Assembly: GCA_965237725.1 (NCBI GenBank)
Contig: OZ250151.1
Coordinates: forward strand, 3,906,001 to 3,970,000
Reading direction: 5' to 3'
Source of the DNA: G965237725 sp965237725
Lineage (GTDB): Bacteria; Pseudomonadota; Gammaproteobacteria; Arenicellales; Poriferihabitantaceae
DNA length: 64,000 nucleotides
A model generated the notes under the pieces. It made no database searches. It was not told where the DNA came from and was given only the letters and a program-made list of their open reading frames with translations. The position numbers and the translations under genes were made by a program. This document shows positions 53,800 to 63,492 of this stretch, piece after piece (position 1 is the stretch's first letter; every line of letters starts with the position of its first letter).

Positions 53800-55076
53800 T
53801 TATTTTTGTTGCAGAGATGGACCAATTTCTGATTGTTTCATTTGCTTATACCTCGATGTGGTATTTTTCTCATGGGGGTGCATAAATGGATAATCGATAT
53901 AACCTGTTTCGGATCCGCCATAAAATGTTTCACGATCATAGATATTCAATTCGGATCCTGATTTAATTCGTTCGGGTAAATCTGGATTAGACAGAAACCA
54001 TCTGCCAAATGCAATTAAGTCGTATGCCCCGCTTTCAATTGCCTTTGTACCAGAGACCGGGGTAAATCCGCCAGCGCCGATGAGCGTTCCATTGTAAATC
54101 TCGCGATAGTGGGTATTTGACAATGGGGTAACAAATGCTTTCTCTTCTCTGGGGTCCGCTGCAAGCCCCACAACCCGGGGCTCAGTTAACATCAGGTATG
54201 CCAGGGGATATTGATTTAGCCCAGATATTGCATGACTATAAATCTGTTCTGGATCTGAACAGGTTGCTCCAAAATAATCCTGGTTTTAAGATCTAGTTTT
54301 TGGATCAAGAAATGTAGGTGAAAGCCGCACCCCAATCTTATATGGACCGGCAGTTTCGACCAGCGATTCTACCACTTCAAAAAGAAAGCGACATCGATTT
54401 TCCAGGCTACCGCCATATTGATCGGCACGTTTATTGACGCCGTCGCAAAGAAACTGATCAACCAGGTAACCGTGGGCACCGTGTAAATCAATAAAATCAA
54501 ATTCTGCATCTAGTGAATTTTTGCAGCCTGTTGATAGTCTTTTTGAACTCGAGATATTTCATCGATGCTTAGCGCTCGTGGTGTAATTGCGGGTTCATCC
54601 CAATTATATTGATTTCCCTTTTCCGTTATTGTCGGAATTCCCACTACGGATGATGAAACCGACGGGATGGGCAGATTGCTATTTTTCACTATGGCGTGGC
54701 CGCTAATAGCGAGTTGGGCGACCCGGCCGGCGTGTAATAATTGGCAGCACACTAATCCGCCTTTTTCATGTACCGCGTTTGTAACGTCAAGCCACTTCTT
54801 AGTTTGTAGCGCTGTCCAGATGCCTGGGACGTGACCACCGTGTTTCTTTACCGCTGGATAAATCGACCAAACTGGCGTAGCTTCCGGGGAAATATGGGTA
54901 GCTTCGGTAATGAGTAAACCACCCGATGTAGCCCGTTGGGCGTAATATTTCAGGTTAAGTGCTGTGGGCGCTAGTGTCTGCTGTTCGGCGCGAATCCGGG
55001 TCATGGGCGCAAGAACGATGTGATGACTCAGTGTATGCTGACCTATTTTACAAGGGGTAAAGAAATTATCTTCCAA
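53800..55076 (-). pseudogene. Broken Old Yellow Enzyme (NADH:flavin oxidoreductase) gene
   Basis: The N-terminal part (55076 to 54510) reads FFTPCKIGQHTLSHHIVLAPMTRIR to DYQQAAK, then loses one A from an A-run near 54520 and hits TAG. The other frame continues with FIDLHGAHGYLVDQFLCDGVNKRADQYGGSLENRCRFLFE and GVRLSP, meets an in-frame TAA shortly after DPKTRS (near 54286), and then runs to the end through LMLTEPR, GTLIGAGGFTP and YDLIAFGRWFLSNPDLPERI. The full length would be about 420 residues; one frameshift plus one nonsense codon make it a pseudogene. It sat upstream of the acyltransferase gene on the same strand. Confidence 0.88.
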
Positions 55077-55162
55077 CAGCTTTATTTCCCAGTTTTTTTA
55101 AATCGATTCTTCAGCAATCTTTACAGGCGAATAAGCAATCTCGAGGTTAAAATAAAATTTTA

Positions 55163-56263
55163 CTAATACAGATTTAAGTATTTTTTAACCATTTGTTCAT
55201 CCGGGGTGACATCGGCGCTGATAAATTTCATGTTTTCACTATGCCAGTGTTCAATCCCGCTGGCCATGTAGTGTCCTCCCAGCATACCAGTCAGTATTCT
55301 GAAACAGGGATTTGTAAATTCTGGTCGAAACCATTCCAAAAATTCCAGACCTGGCTTCGCCCAATATATATTTGAAAGTCCAGCACCATGAACTCCAGCC
55401 AAATGAGTTGCGCTTGAAAACAGGTTTAGTTGCTCGTGAAAATTCAATGTCCCTGGGTCTATGGCTTCATAACCTTTTTCCAGAAATGCATCCATTATCC
55501 ATACATGACTTTTGACCAGTTGGCGTCGGGCCTGAGTTCCCCGATCTACAAAAATTTTATGAGCTGCATTGTCATTGTTGACTTTAAATTCCCTACGCAC
55601 AATTTCGAATTCTTCTTTGGTCGGGCAGTAATTGTGAAATGCGGGTGGCTTTGCCGTGTATATAGGTGTATCGGCTGTTGGCATATAGACCGTTCCAGGT
55701 CGGTTTATGATTTGTTCTCTTGTGATACCCAGTGTCTCAAGGGATTTTATTAGGTAGTTTGGAGGAGAAAATCCAAGTATAAATAATGCGTTATTCCAGT
55801 CCTCTTTTGGTACTAACGTTTTCAACACCGTAAATCTAGGCAGTAAGGATAATAAATAATCGCCATACCCCATAAAGTTATGATTGGGCCACATACATAT
55901 CATTGGAGAGTTGATAGTGACTTTACGGCATAAAAATCGGGTCGCTGCCTGGGTATATCCTGGTGCTGATGAGTAGCCACTCCAAATAATGTTGTTATCT
56001 ATAATCGGTGTGCCAGAGCAGGTGACCTGAATTTTGTCATTTATTATTCGAAAGTAATGACGTCCATGAAGCGTGCGATACTCCGGGGGTGGTGCGGGCA
56101 AACCAGGTGTGTTTTTATTGAGTCCGAATAGTTTATCGAGATCATTGTCATCGAATTTGGCAATGGAGTCTACATAAGGCAGATTAAACAGATCGCTTTC
56201 AGTTTTTAGATTGTATATCCGGCCAAGTACATTGATGACCAGAGATTTAATGAAATTTCTCAT
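55163..56263 (-). CDS. Glycosyltransferase family 61 protein
   Basis: This 366-residue protein has the GT61/DUF563 signature in the C-terminal half: KIFVDRGTQARRQLVKSH near residue 230, FHEQLNLFSSATHLAGVHGAGLSNIYWAKPGLEFLEWF near 273-310. It also has the ICMWPNHNFMGYGDYLLSLLPRF segment that binds the sugar donor region. GT61 enzymes add sugars such as xylose or GlcNAc to glycans. It probably builds a surface glycan together with the divergent GT2 gene. Confidence 0.88.
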   Translation of the reverse strand: MRNFIKSLVINVLGRIYNLKTESDLFNLPYVDSIAKFDDNDLDKLFGLNKNTPGLPAPPPEYRTLHGRHYFRIINDKIQVTCSGTPIIDNNIIWSGYSSAPGYTQAATRFLCRKVTINSPMICMWPNHNFMGYGDYLLSLLPRFTVLKTLVPKEDWNNALFILGFSPPNYLIKSLETLGITREQIINRPGTVYMPTADTPIYTAKPPAFHNYCPTKEEFEIVRREFKVNNDNAAHKIFVDRGTQARRQLVKSHVWIMDAFLEKGYEAIDPGTLNFHEQLNLFSSATHLAGVHGAGLSNIYWAKPGLEFLEWFRPEFTNPCFRILTGMLGGHYMASGIEHWHSENMKFISADVTPDEQMVKKYLNLY

Positions 56264-56430
56264 CGAATCTTGTTTTAGATGTTATTTAATAGTTAAGCAG
56301 ACCTGTTTTTGGCTATTAATGTAATTTGGACAATTATCATGTCGAATTCTTGAGCGATACAGTTATACTATATATGGAATTAATTCGACATAACTATCAT
56401 TATTTTAAAGTTGGGGGTCAATTTGACTAG

Positions 56431-57246
56431 ATGTTAGTTTCAATTTGCATGCCGGCATATAACGCTCTGGGGACGATATGTGAGGCCATTGATTCCGTGT
56501 TGGGTCAGACCTATAACCAGTGGGAGTTAGTCGTTGTCGATGATTGCTCAGACGATACTACGGACAAGGTTATCCAAAGCTACTGCGACAGTGATAGTCG
56601 AGTCAAACTAATTCGTCTGGACTCAAACCATGGACCCGCATACTGCCGGGATCTGGCAATTTCAAAAAGTTCTGGAACGTATATCGCTTTACTTGATTCT
56701 GATGACGTCTGGCATCCGGAAAAAATTCGATTCCAGCTCGAATATCTTATCTCTAATCAGTACCCAATTTGTTATCACTACTACCGTAAGACTGACGAAA
56801 CCATGTCAAAGATCAGTGATGTTATACGTGGGCCGGGAGTACTAAATTACCTGAATTTTATTAAAAAGCGAGGGTTTGGCAATTGCCTCACTATTATGAT
56901 GGAAAAAAGAATATGCCCTTTGCCATTTTTCGTACGTTCTGATCAACAGAATAATGAAATTAACGAAGATTTCTTACCGTTGGTCAATTTGCTTTCTGGA
57001 GGTTATGATGTACCCGTGCTTGATTACGCTCTAGCTTATTACCGAACTTCGAGAAATTCCAGGTCGAACAAAAAGTTCAAGTCAGCGCTTTCTATTATTA
57101 AGTATTATTATAGTGAGCTGGGAGTACCATTGTACAAGGCAATATTTTACCTTCTAAATTACATGATTTCGGGTGGTTTAATTTATGCCACCGTGCCCAA
57201 ACATCATGTCATTAACCTTTTCGAACTGGATACTTTCAACCGATAG
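56431..57246 (+). CDS. Glycosyltransferase family 2 protein
   Basis: This 271-residue GT-A enzyme has SICMPAYNALGTICEAIDSVLGQTYNQWELVVVDDCSDDT (residues 3-42), GPAYCRDLAISKSSGTYIALLDSDDVWHPEKI with the DxD-like DSDD near residue 90. It lacks a transmembrane tail except a weak hydrophobic stretch near residue 230. It transfers a nucleotide-activated sugar. It is divergent from GT61, with about 170 AT-rich bases between starts. Confidence 0.92.
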   Translation: MLVSICMPAYNALGTICEAIDSVLGQTYNQWELVVVDDCSDDTTDKVIQSYCDSDSRVKLIRLDSNHGPAYCRDLAISKSSGTYIALLDSDDVWHPEKIRFQLEYLISNQYPICYHYYRKTDETMSKISDVIRGPGVLNYLNFIKKRGFGNCLTIMMEKRICPLPFFVRSDQQNNEINEDFLPLVNLLSGGYDVPVLDYALAYYRTSRNSRSNKKFKSALSIIKYYYSELGVPLYKAIFYLLNYMISGGLIYATVPKHHVINLFELDTFNR

Positions 57247-57392
57247 GATTTACATTCCTTAATAAATTTATATTTAGTATTAGTAATTCCAATAATATAC
57301 TGTATAAAGAAAATTACTGGAAATAGAACAACCCGATTGTTTTAGAAGCAGTTGATGATGGTTAAATGTATTTCTGTACGGAGAATTTATTA

Positions 57393-57701
57393 ATGTACCT
57401 GGCAATATCATCGGATGGCAATCTGACTCTGCAAGAAATCGACGATATGGATCAATTTTCAATTTCTCAATCAATGGATGATGATCCCAGGGGCCTGGCG
57501 GTTAATGCCTTGCAGTCCTGTGGGGAGGCCCTGGAAAACAACCATTATTGGATTGATGCCGATTTTCTAATTAGCCTTTCAACGCGAAAAAATGATCAGC
57601 AGTGGCTCGATCAGTTTTGGGCTATGTTAAAAAAAGTCGAACCCTATGGTTATTCTGACCTGGAAAATCGCCGGGTTAAAGCTCACGTTGGGTCAAACTA
57701 A
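57393..57701 (+). CDS. Small acidic hypothetical protein
   Basis: This 102-residue acidic protein is read from ATG 57393, with gag nine bases before it; an ATG at 57366 adds nine poorly composed residues. It begins MYLAISSDGNLTLQEIDDMDQFSIS and has a Trp-rich second half (YWIDADFLISLS, QWLDQFWAMLKKVEPYGY). No family is recognised. Codon use and the ribosome-binding site look real, and it follows the GT2 gene after about 150 bases. Confidence 0.55.
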   Translation: MYLAISSDGNLTLQEIDDMDQFSISQSMDDDPRGLAVNALQSCGEALENNHYWIDADFLISLSTRKNDQQWLDQFWAMLKKVEPYGYSDLENRRVKAHVGSN

Positions 57702-57845
57702 CCTGCCAGCCAACGCAATAATTTAGCAAAATAATTAAGAGCAAGAACGTGTAATTTTCTGAATCACCTGACTAGGTCCGGCAAAATAGTGGCAGATAAA
57801 ATTCAATACTTGGATTGACAGTGGTTTCGAATGCCGCTTCGATTT

Positions 57846-58628
57846 TCAGGTAGCTGAATAACCACCATCAACCAGAAAGATACCGCCAGTACAATACGCG
57901 CTAGCATCGGATGCCAGAAAGACAGCCATTCCGGCAATATCATCGGGTGCCCCCGCCCGTCCCAGAGGAATACGTCCAAGGAATCGGTTGAGATTTTTTT
58001 CATCACTCCAAAGTGCCTGGCTGAATTTGGTCTTAATTAATCCGGGACAGATGGCATTTACTCGAATATTGTCGGCACCCCAATCCTGGGCCATGACCTG
58101 GGTGAGGTTAATGATTGCCGCCTTGGTGGCGCTGTAAACTCCGATTCCAGCTTCAGGTTTCAATCCGCCAATTGAAGCGATGTTGATAATTGAACCTCCA
58201 CCACGGCGTTGCATGATCGGATGAACCCGTTTAGATATTTCGAAAGGCCCTCTCAGGTTAACGTCAATAATTTTATCAAAAGCCCGCTGATCTGTATTTT
58301 GAATTGGGCCAAAAACCGGATTAGTAGCCGCGTTATTAATTAGAATATCGATTCCACCGTATATTTTTTCTGTCTGTTCAATCAATTCGCTAATGTCGTC
58401 CATACTGCCCATGTTGGCGGATATTGCTACAGCTTCCATGCCTTCAGAATTAAACCTGTTTGCCACCTCATCCACAGCTTCTTGCTTGCGGCTACTGACC
58501 ACAACTTTGGCGCCAAATTCCGCCAGCCCCCGTGCCATGGATTCACCGATACCCTTGCTTGCGCCAGTAACCAGAGCAATCTTTCCTTCGAGGTTGAATA
58601 AATTTTTAATTTTAATTTTTGTATTCAT
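57846..58628 (-). CDS. Short-chain dehydrogenase/reductase
   Basis: This 260-residue classical SDR has TGASKGIG (residues 21-28), NNAA near 98, the catalytic Ser152, Tyr165 and Lys169 (VYSATKA) and the C-terminal ASDASAYCTGGIFLVDGGYSAT. It oxidises or reduces an alcohol/carbonyl pair with NAD(P). It lies 31 bases behind the PhyH copy 2 gene on the same strand, so a hydroxylation followed by oxidation is a natural reading. Confidence 0.93.
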   Translation of the reverse strand: MNTKIKIKNLFNLEGKIALVTGASKGIGESMARGLAEFGAKVVVSSRKQEAVDEVANRFNSEGMEAVAISANMGSMDDISELIEQTEKIYGGIDILINNAATNPVFGPIQNTDQRAFDKIIDVNLRGPFEISKRVHPIMQRRGGGSIINIASIGGLKPEAGIGVYSATKAAIINLTQVMAQDWGADNIRVNAICPGLIKTKFSQALWSDEKNLNRFLGRIPLGRAGAPDDIAGMAVFLASDASAYCTGGIFLVDGGYSAT

Positions 58629-58659
58629 ATATTGTTATCGTCAATTTCTTTCTGAATAT

Positions 58660-59508
58660 TTAGCTTCGCTTTAACAATGGGAAGCTCTCACAGGTGATAT
58701 CTCCTCCATCAACCAGGTTTTCCCCCCGAATGGGTGGATCAGGATCCTGGGGCATATCAAAATAACGCACATCATCACCACAAAAATTCAGCGACAACGC
58801 CGCTCGGCGGCGATCAAGAATATTTCCTGGCGCGCTATGAAAGGTTCTTGAATTCCATGCCAGCGCATCACCCGGATTCAAATCGCAGGATAGGATTTCA
58901 ATGTTCGGCGTATTGTCAAAGTCGGGGGGCAAGGGCCGATCCTTTATCACACCATTGTATTCCCTGTTCGGTGCAAAATGGATAGCCTTGTGGACGGGAT
59001 AATCAACGTGAGAGCATCGTACAAAACGAAGCGCCGTTTCTTCTGGGATGTGATCCAGGGCAATCCAGCAATTAATAATTTTATGCCCATTCATACAGTA
59101 ATATGAATGATCCTGATGCCACGGTGTGATGGCTTTTTTGCAACCCGGCTCTTTGATTAACAGAAAATCGTAATACAGGTTAAGGCGTTTTGTTTCCAGC
59201 AGGCTACCGAACATTTCCGGCACATGAGACTCAAATATGACTTTTCGAAAAGGTTCCATATGTTTCCACATCAAGGTTGCATAGTGAAAACTACCGCTGT
59301 CGCCATCATGTTTTACTTCTACGTTGGCCGGATCATTATCAGCCTTCTTTTTAGCGAAGTATTCGCCTATTCCCGTCTCGACTATATCTAACCAGTTCTG
59401 GTCTAACACGCCACGTAAACAAATTACCCCGTCCTGTTTGTAGGTCGTTATGGCATCAACGCCTGCATTGGTATCAGTAACAGGTTTGAAACTTTGTACC
59501 TGATTCAT
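58660..59508 (-). CDS. Phytanoyl-CoA dioxygenase (PhyH) family protein, copy 2
   Basis: This 282-residue paralog of copy 1 has YKQDGVICLRGVL near residue 23, iron ligands in TPWHQDHSYY near 129, LRFVRCSHVDYPVH near 165 and the distal His in RTFHSAPGN near 225. It has an insertion around residues 180-200 that copy 1 lacks, and the same RGENLVDGGDITCESFP ending. It forms a two-gene operon with the SDR. The substrate is unknown; related operons often act on small hydroxylated metabolites. Confidence 0.91.
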   Translation of the reverse strand: MNQVQSFKPVTDTNAGVDAITTYKQDGVICLRGVLDQNWLDIVETGIGEYFAKKKADNDPANVEVKHDGDSGSFHYATLMWKHMEPFRKVIFESHVPEMFGSLLETKRLNLYYDFLLIKEPGCKKAITPWHQDHSYYCMNGHKIINCWIALDHIPEETALRFVRCSHVDYPVHKAIHFAPNREYNGVIKDRPLPPDFDNTPNIEILSCDLNPGDALAWNSRTFHSAPGNILDRRRAALSLNFCGDDVRYFDMPQDPDPPIRGENLVDGGDITCESFPLLKRS

Positions 59509-59550
59509 TGTGTAATCTTGCGGATCGGATTAGGTCGCATTATACAAATA

Positions 59551-59577
59551 AAAAAAGCGGGAAGTTCCCGCTTTTTC
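59551..59577 (-). terminator. Intrinsic terminator after doxX-like gene
   Basis: An 11-base perfect stem (aaaagcggga with tcccgctttt) around a short loop, followed on the minus strand by a run of T, forms a standard rho-independent terminator. It ends the DoxX transcript and isolates the PhyH-SDR operon. Confidence 0.9.
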
Positions 59578-59610
59578 CTATTACACGTGATCCCATGCCT
59601 TACCTGAATT

Positions 59611-60042
59611 TCAGGAACTGGAGCTTCTTAATTGCAGTAACGAGCTAAAAACATCGGGCTTAGACGTTTTCTCACTACCCATTAAAACCAGGATTAAAGC
59701 AATAACAGCCAGAAATAACGGATATTCCCAGCCACCGTTGGCATTACTGAATACCCAACCGTTTGGAGAATGAGCCCATGTTGCCCCCAGTAACACCGGT
59801 ATTGCGGCCAATGCCGCAATTCGAACCTGATAACCCGCAATCAATGCAGTGCCCGCGGCAATTTCCGTGACGATAGTAAGGTAGGCTACAAATCCTGGCA
59901 ATCCCAGGCTTTCGAAAAACCCGACGGTTCCGGGCAGTCCAAATACGATGATTTTCAAATAAAGGCTATGGGCGATTAATACGATTCCCAGTGAAATGCG
60001 GAGTAGGGCGATACCCAGGGATTTTAATAGTGATTCATTCAT
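59611..60042 (-). CDS. DoxX family membrane protein
   Basis: This 143-residue protein has four membrane helices and the DoxX pattern: LGIALLRISLGIVLIAHSLYLK at the start, GTVGFFESLGLPGFVAYLTIVTEIAAGTALIAGY near 38 and GWVFSNANGGWEYPLFLAVIALILVLMG near 95. Members couple to quinone or thiol redox chemistry, but the exact role is unknown. It is divergent from the LysR gene, its probable regulator, and ends at a strong terminator. Confidence 0.92.
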   Translation of the reverse strand: MNESLLKSLGIALLRISLGIVLIAHSLYLKIIVFGLPGTVGFFESLGLPGFVAYLTIVTEIAAGTALIAGYQVRIAALAAIPVLLGATWAHSPNGWVFSNANGGWEYPLFLAVIALILVLMGSEKTSKPDVFSSLLQLRSSSS

Positions 60043-60132
60043 GATGATTTCCTCTTAAGTAGATGATTACTGTTTCGTGGCAAAATAGTAGTCGTTGTAA
60101 TAAAGCAAGTAAATTAGCTAAAATAGCAAACT

Positions 60133-61038
60133 ATGATTGCAAAAAAACACAATATTGACTGGGATGATTTACGCCTATTTCTGGCCATTGCCGAGAACCG
60201 AAGCCTGTCCGGCGCGGCGCGTCAACTTGGGGTCTATCATTCAACGGTGTTTCGCCGAATTAATCAGTTCGAAGAAAATATTTCGGTAAGACTGTTCGAG
60301 CGTCTGCCCGACGGCTATCAGCTAACCCAGGCTGGGGAGGAGATGGTCGGTTATGCATCAAAAATACGCGATCAAGTAGACCAGCTGTCTTTACAGGTCA
60401 TCGGTAAAGACGTGGAGCCCGCCGGAGATGTTCGGTTAACTGCCCCCGATAGCCTGGCGTATTACTATATCAATGGATATCTGGCGGCCTTTTGTAATAA
60501 GTATCCCAGGATAAATGTCGAGCTAATTGTCAGTAACCAGGATCTGGATTTAAGCCGTCGGGAAACAGATGTTGCAATTCGGGCAACCGACAAACCGCCC
60601 CCTCACCTGATTGGTCGAAAAATTTTTTCTGTGCCCTGGGCATTTTATGCTTCCAAGCAATACTTAAGATCCGCAGGTGAACCGAAATCGATTTCCGAAT
60701 TACCTGATCATAAATTAATCGGGCCGGAAGGCGCGGTCGCAAGATTAAAGGCGTATCGATTTTTCGAAAAAAAGCTGATGCCTCAATATCAACTGCGTGG
60801 CAACACCCTGATCGCAATTGCCAGCCTGACCAGTGCGGGATGTGGCATTGCCTTGTTACCCGATGATCATGCTCGAATCGGGTTGATCCGGTTGTTTACG
60901 CTTAAGCCTATTGTAACGAGTGATATCTGGGCACTGACCCATCCCGAATTGCGGGCGACAGAACGCGTCCGGTTATTGATGCAATTTATTGTGGAAGAGT
61001 TTCAACAGGATGAAGTTTTAAAGGCCCTGGTCATCTAA
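60133..61038 (+). CDS. LysR family transcriptional regulator
   Basis: This 301-residue protein has the winged HTH at residues 9-68 (WDDLRLFLAIAENRSLSGAARQLGVYHSTVFRRINQFEENISVRLFERLPDGY) and a periplasmic-binding-protein-like effector domain from about residue 93. It is divergent from the DoxX gene with about 90 bases between starts, the usual geometry for LysR control of the facing gene. The effector is unknown. Confidence 0.93.
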   Translation: MIAKKHNIDWDDLRLFLAIAENRSLSGAARQLGVYHSTVFRRINQFEENISVRLFERLPDGYQLTQAGEEMVGYASKIRDQVDQLSLQVIGKDVEPAGDVRLTAPDSLAYYYINGYLAAFCNKYPRINVELIVSNQDLDLSRRETDVAIRATDKPPPHLIGRKIFSVPWAFYASKQYLRSAGEPKSISELPDHKLIGPEGAVARLKAYRFFEKKLMPQYQLRGNTLIAIASLTSAGCGIALLPDDHARIGLIRLFTLKPIVTSDIWALTHPELRATERVRLLMQFIVEEFQQDEVLKALVI

Positions 61039-61073
61039 TCAACAGTCGTAACCAATAGCAGGCTGACTAATTC

Positions 61074-61817
61074 CTACAAAGATTTTAGTAATTTCCCACA
61101 GTTTAACGGTCCGTGTTGGTATCCCAGAACCTTTAACGCATTGAATAACATGGCCTGGTTCGATGTCACCACGGGTTTTCCCAGGGCATCTTCCAGTTTG
61201 TTAACAATTTCAATACTGCGCATGTCAGTGCAAGACAAGACAATGGCTTGGGCATCTTCACTATCAGCTTTCATTGCCAGCTCAAAAATGTCATCAGGTT
61301 TCAGCCCGCCCTGGCCATAATTGTCCAGTTCTTCATTAACTTGCGCCGTGGATACCGATTCAAAACCAGCTTGTTGCAACAAAGAAATGGCTCGGTGATT
61401 GATTTTGGAAACATAAGGTGAAGCAAAGCCAATTTTCTCAACGTTAAGAAAATCAAGTACATATACCAATGCACCCGCCGCAGTGATAGTCGGGACACCC
61501 GCCAGGGTTTCAATATTCCCAGCAAGGTTACGGTCAAAATCCAGGCCATGGGTCAAAGTTGCGGAAGTACAGCCATATAGAACTATTTCCGGACGAGCAC
61601 CGGCCAGAAGTTTTAGTGGTATATCCAGGGTTGTCTCTCCCATTGCCGACATCTGATCTGCATCTGGTACCTTATCCAGTTCATATCCACCGATTCTGGT
61701 GTAATGAAATGAAATATCTTGAGGAGCCAGATAAGCAAAATCAGCTTCCAGGTTAGTATTGGTGAAGGGTATCAGTACGCCAATACGAGTTGATCTGGAC
61801 AGAGTATTTGATTCCAT
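61074..61817 (-). CDS. Asp/Glu racemase superfamily protein (maleate isomerase/arylmalonate decarboxylase-like)
   Basis: This 247-residue protein is read from ATG 61817, because an earlier frame start at 61895 would overlap the upstream gene and add unconserved residues. It has TRIGVLIPFTNTNLEADFAYLAP, the first catalytic Cys in VLYGCTSATLTHG near residue 86 and the second in IVLSCTDMRSIEIV near 195. The two-cysteine set is that of maleate isomerases and racemases. It lies 22 bases behind the hydantoinase B gene and probably acts on its substrate or product. Confidence 0.85.
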   Translation of the reverse strand: MESNTLSRSTRIGVLIPFTNTNLEADFAYLAPQDISFHYTRIGGYELDKVPDADQMSAMGETTLDIPLKLLAGARPEIVLYGCTSATLTHGLDFDRNLAGNIETLAGVPTITAAGALVYVLDFLNVEKIGFASPYVSKINHRAISLLQQAGFESVSTAQVNEELDNYGQGGLKPDDIFELAMKADSEDAQAIVLSCTDMRSIEIVNKLEDALGKPVVTSNQAMLFNALKVLGYQHGPLNCGKLLKSL

Positions 61818-61839
61818 ATTGTTTTTCTTAAGTAGATTT

Positions 61840-63492
61840 TTACTGATAAATATTTTTCGCAGTATCCGAGCTAATAATACCTTCTTCAAGGTCAACTTGA
61901 ATCAATTTTGACGCGCGATTTTTTGGGTCACCATATCCACCGCCTCCGGGGGTTTCGAAAATCAGGGTTTGACCCGGGTTTACCGTTATTTCACCTTTAC
62001 CGGGCAGGTCTGGGCCATCATCTATGCGAATTCGCCCGGGGGCACCAGGCCCGCCACCCAATCGACCATTGGCCGGAAACTTTATTCGATCTACAGAAAG
62101 AAAGACCTGAAAGGCCTGGTCAATGGCAGAACATAATTCTATTCGTTGTCCGAGTCCGCCGCGCCACTGTCCTGGCCCGCCGCTGTCAATGCGAAGTTCT
62201 CGTTTTTTGATCCGAACCGGCGCTACATTTTCGGTTATTTCTACCTGACTACCCCAGACACCGCTTGGAAATGCGGTTGCTGAGAGGCCGTCTTTAGTTG
62301 GCCGTGCGCCGGTTCCGCCGTTATGCACCAGTTCTATGGCAAAGGTATGCCCACCTTTTCGCGCAGTTTCCGGGGTGTTTCGCAAGGGCAGGTCGTACAT
62401 GCACGAGGCACCCTCTGCGGGTATGGCATCGGGCAGGACCTGGTGTAAACAACCGAATACCAGGTCCGGGGTTAACTGTCCCAGAGTGTGACGCATGGCC
62501 ACGGGCGACGGCGGCTGGGCATTAAGAATGCAGCCTTTGGGGGCAGTGACAATAAAGGGATCCAGAGAGCCGGCATTGTTGGGAATGTCCGGGCCGAGGA
62601 TGCAGCGCAAGGCAAAAACCGAATAAGCAGCGGCATAATTAAGGGGTACATTGATACCTTTCGCCGAGCAATCCGACGTACCAGTGAAATCCAGGTTAAT
62701 TTGATCCGTGGAAATATTAAGGGTTGCTGCCAGGTGAATTTCAGATTCATAACCGTCTACGGTTAAACGGTTTGAATAGCTTCCGGGAGTTAGTGCGGCA
62801 ATGGTCTGGAGGGTGCCGTTGCGCGATGTTGAGATAATGTGTTGAGCAAGCTCATGGAGGTTATCTAAATTAAAGTCATCCATCATTTCAAGAATTCGGC
62901 TGGTGCCAATTTCGCAACAGGCGATCAGCGCATACAAATCACCTTCATTGGCGATGGGCTCCCGGGAATTTGATTTGATGATATCCAGCAGCAGCTGATT
63001 AACTTCTCCTTTATCTACCAGCTTGCAGGGGGGAATCAAAAGGCCTTCGTCAAAAATATCTGATCCTTCCGGCCCCATTCCCAGGCCGCCGAGATCAACA
63101 AGATGGGAGGTGCAGGAAGTAAAACCAATCACCTTGTTGTGGCTGAATACTGGCATCAGCAACAGAAAATCATTGAGATGTCCCGATGCAATCCACGGAT
63201 CATTGGTGACATAAATATCTCCCTTACCCATATGATCGATTCCGATGTCATTTCGCAGGGTTTTTACCGCGGAAGCCATGGTATTAATGTGCCCAGGGGT
63301 TCCAGTGACAGCCTGGGCCATCATCCGCCCCTGCAGGTCAAATATACCTGCTGAGATATCTCCGCATTCCCTGACGATTTGACTAAATGCCGCCCTGATC
63401 AATGCCTGGGCCTGTTCTTCAACCACGGCAAGTAAACGGTTCCACATCACTTGAAGCCGGGTCGGGGACAAACTGGTATACGTCTTGTTCAT
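61840..63492 (-). CDS. Hydantoinase B/oxoprolinase family protein
   Basis: This 550-residue HyuB-type subunit contains the family blocks AQALIRAAFSQIVRECGDISAGIFD near residue 29, GDIYVTNDPWIASGHLNDFLLLMPVF near 101, GFTSCTSHLVDLGGLG near 133 and the glycine-rich IDSGGPGQWRGGLGQRIE near 428, with FETPGGGGYGDP at the end. With HyuA it performs ATP-dependent ring opening of a hydantoin, oxoproline or related lactam, or acetone carboxylase-type chemistry. The HyuA stop overlaps this start by four bases. Confidence 0.95.
   Translation of the reverse strand: MNKTYTSLSPTRLQVMWNRLLAVVEEQAQALIRAAFSQIVRECGDISAGIFDLQGRMMAQAVTGTPGHINTMASAVKTLRNDIGIDHMGKGDIYVTNDPWIASGHLNDFLLLMPVFSHNKVIGFTSCTSHLVDLGGLGMGPEGSDIFDEGLLIPPCKLVDKGEVNQLLLDIIKSNSREPIANEGDLYALIACCEIGTSRILEMMDDFNLDNLHELAQHIISTSRNGTLQTIAALTPGSYSNRLTVDGYESEIHLAATLNISTDQINLDFTGTSDCSAKGINVPLNYAAAYSVFALRCILGPDIPNNAGSLDPFIVTAPKGCILNAQPPSPVAMRHTLGQLTPDLVFGCLHQVLPDAIPAEGASCMYDLPLRNTPETARKGGHTFAIELVHNGGTGARPTKDGLSATAFPSGVWGSQVEITENVAPVRIKKRELRIDSGGPGQWRGGLGQRIELCSAIDQAFQVFLSVDRIKFPANGRLGGGPGAPGRIRIDDGPDLPGKGEITVNPGQTLIFETPGGGGYGDPKNRASKLIQVDLEEGIISSDTAKNIYQ

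Noticed and set aside
53800..55076. Two separate oxidoreductase genes
   Set aside because: The middle part of the same protein is readable in the intervening bases, so this is one broken gene.
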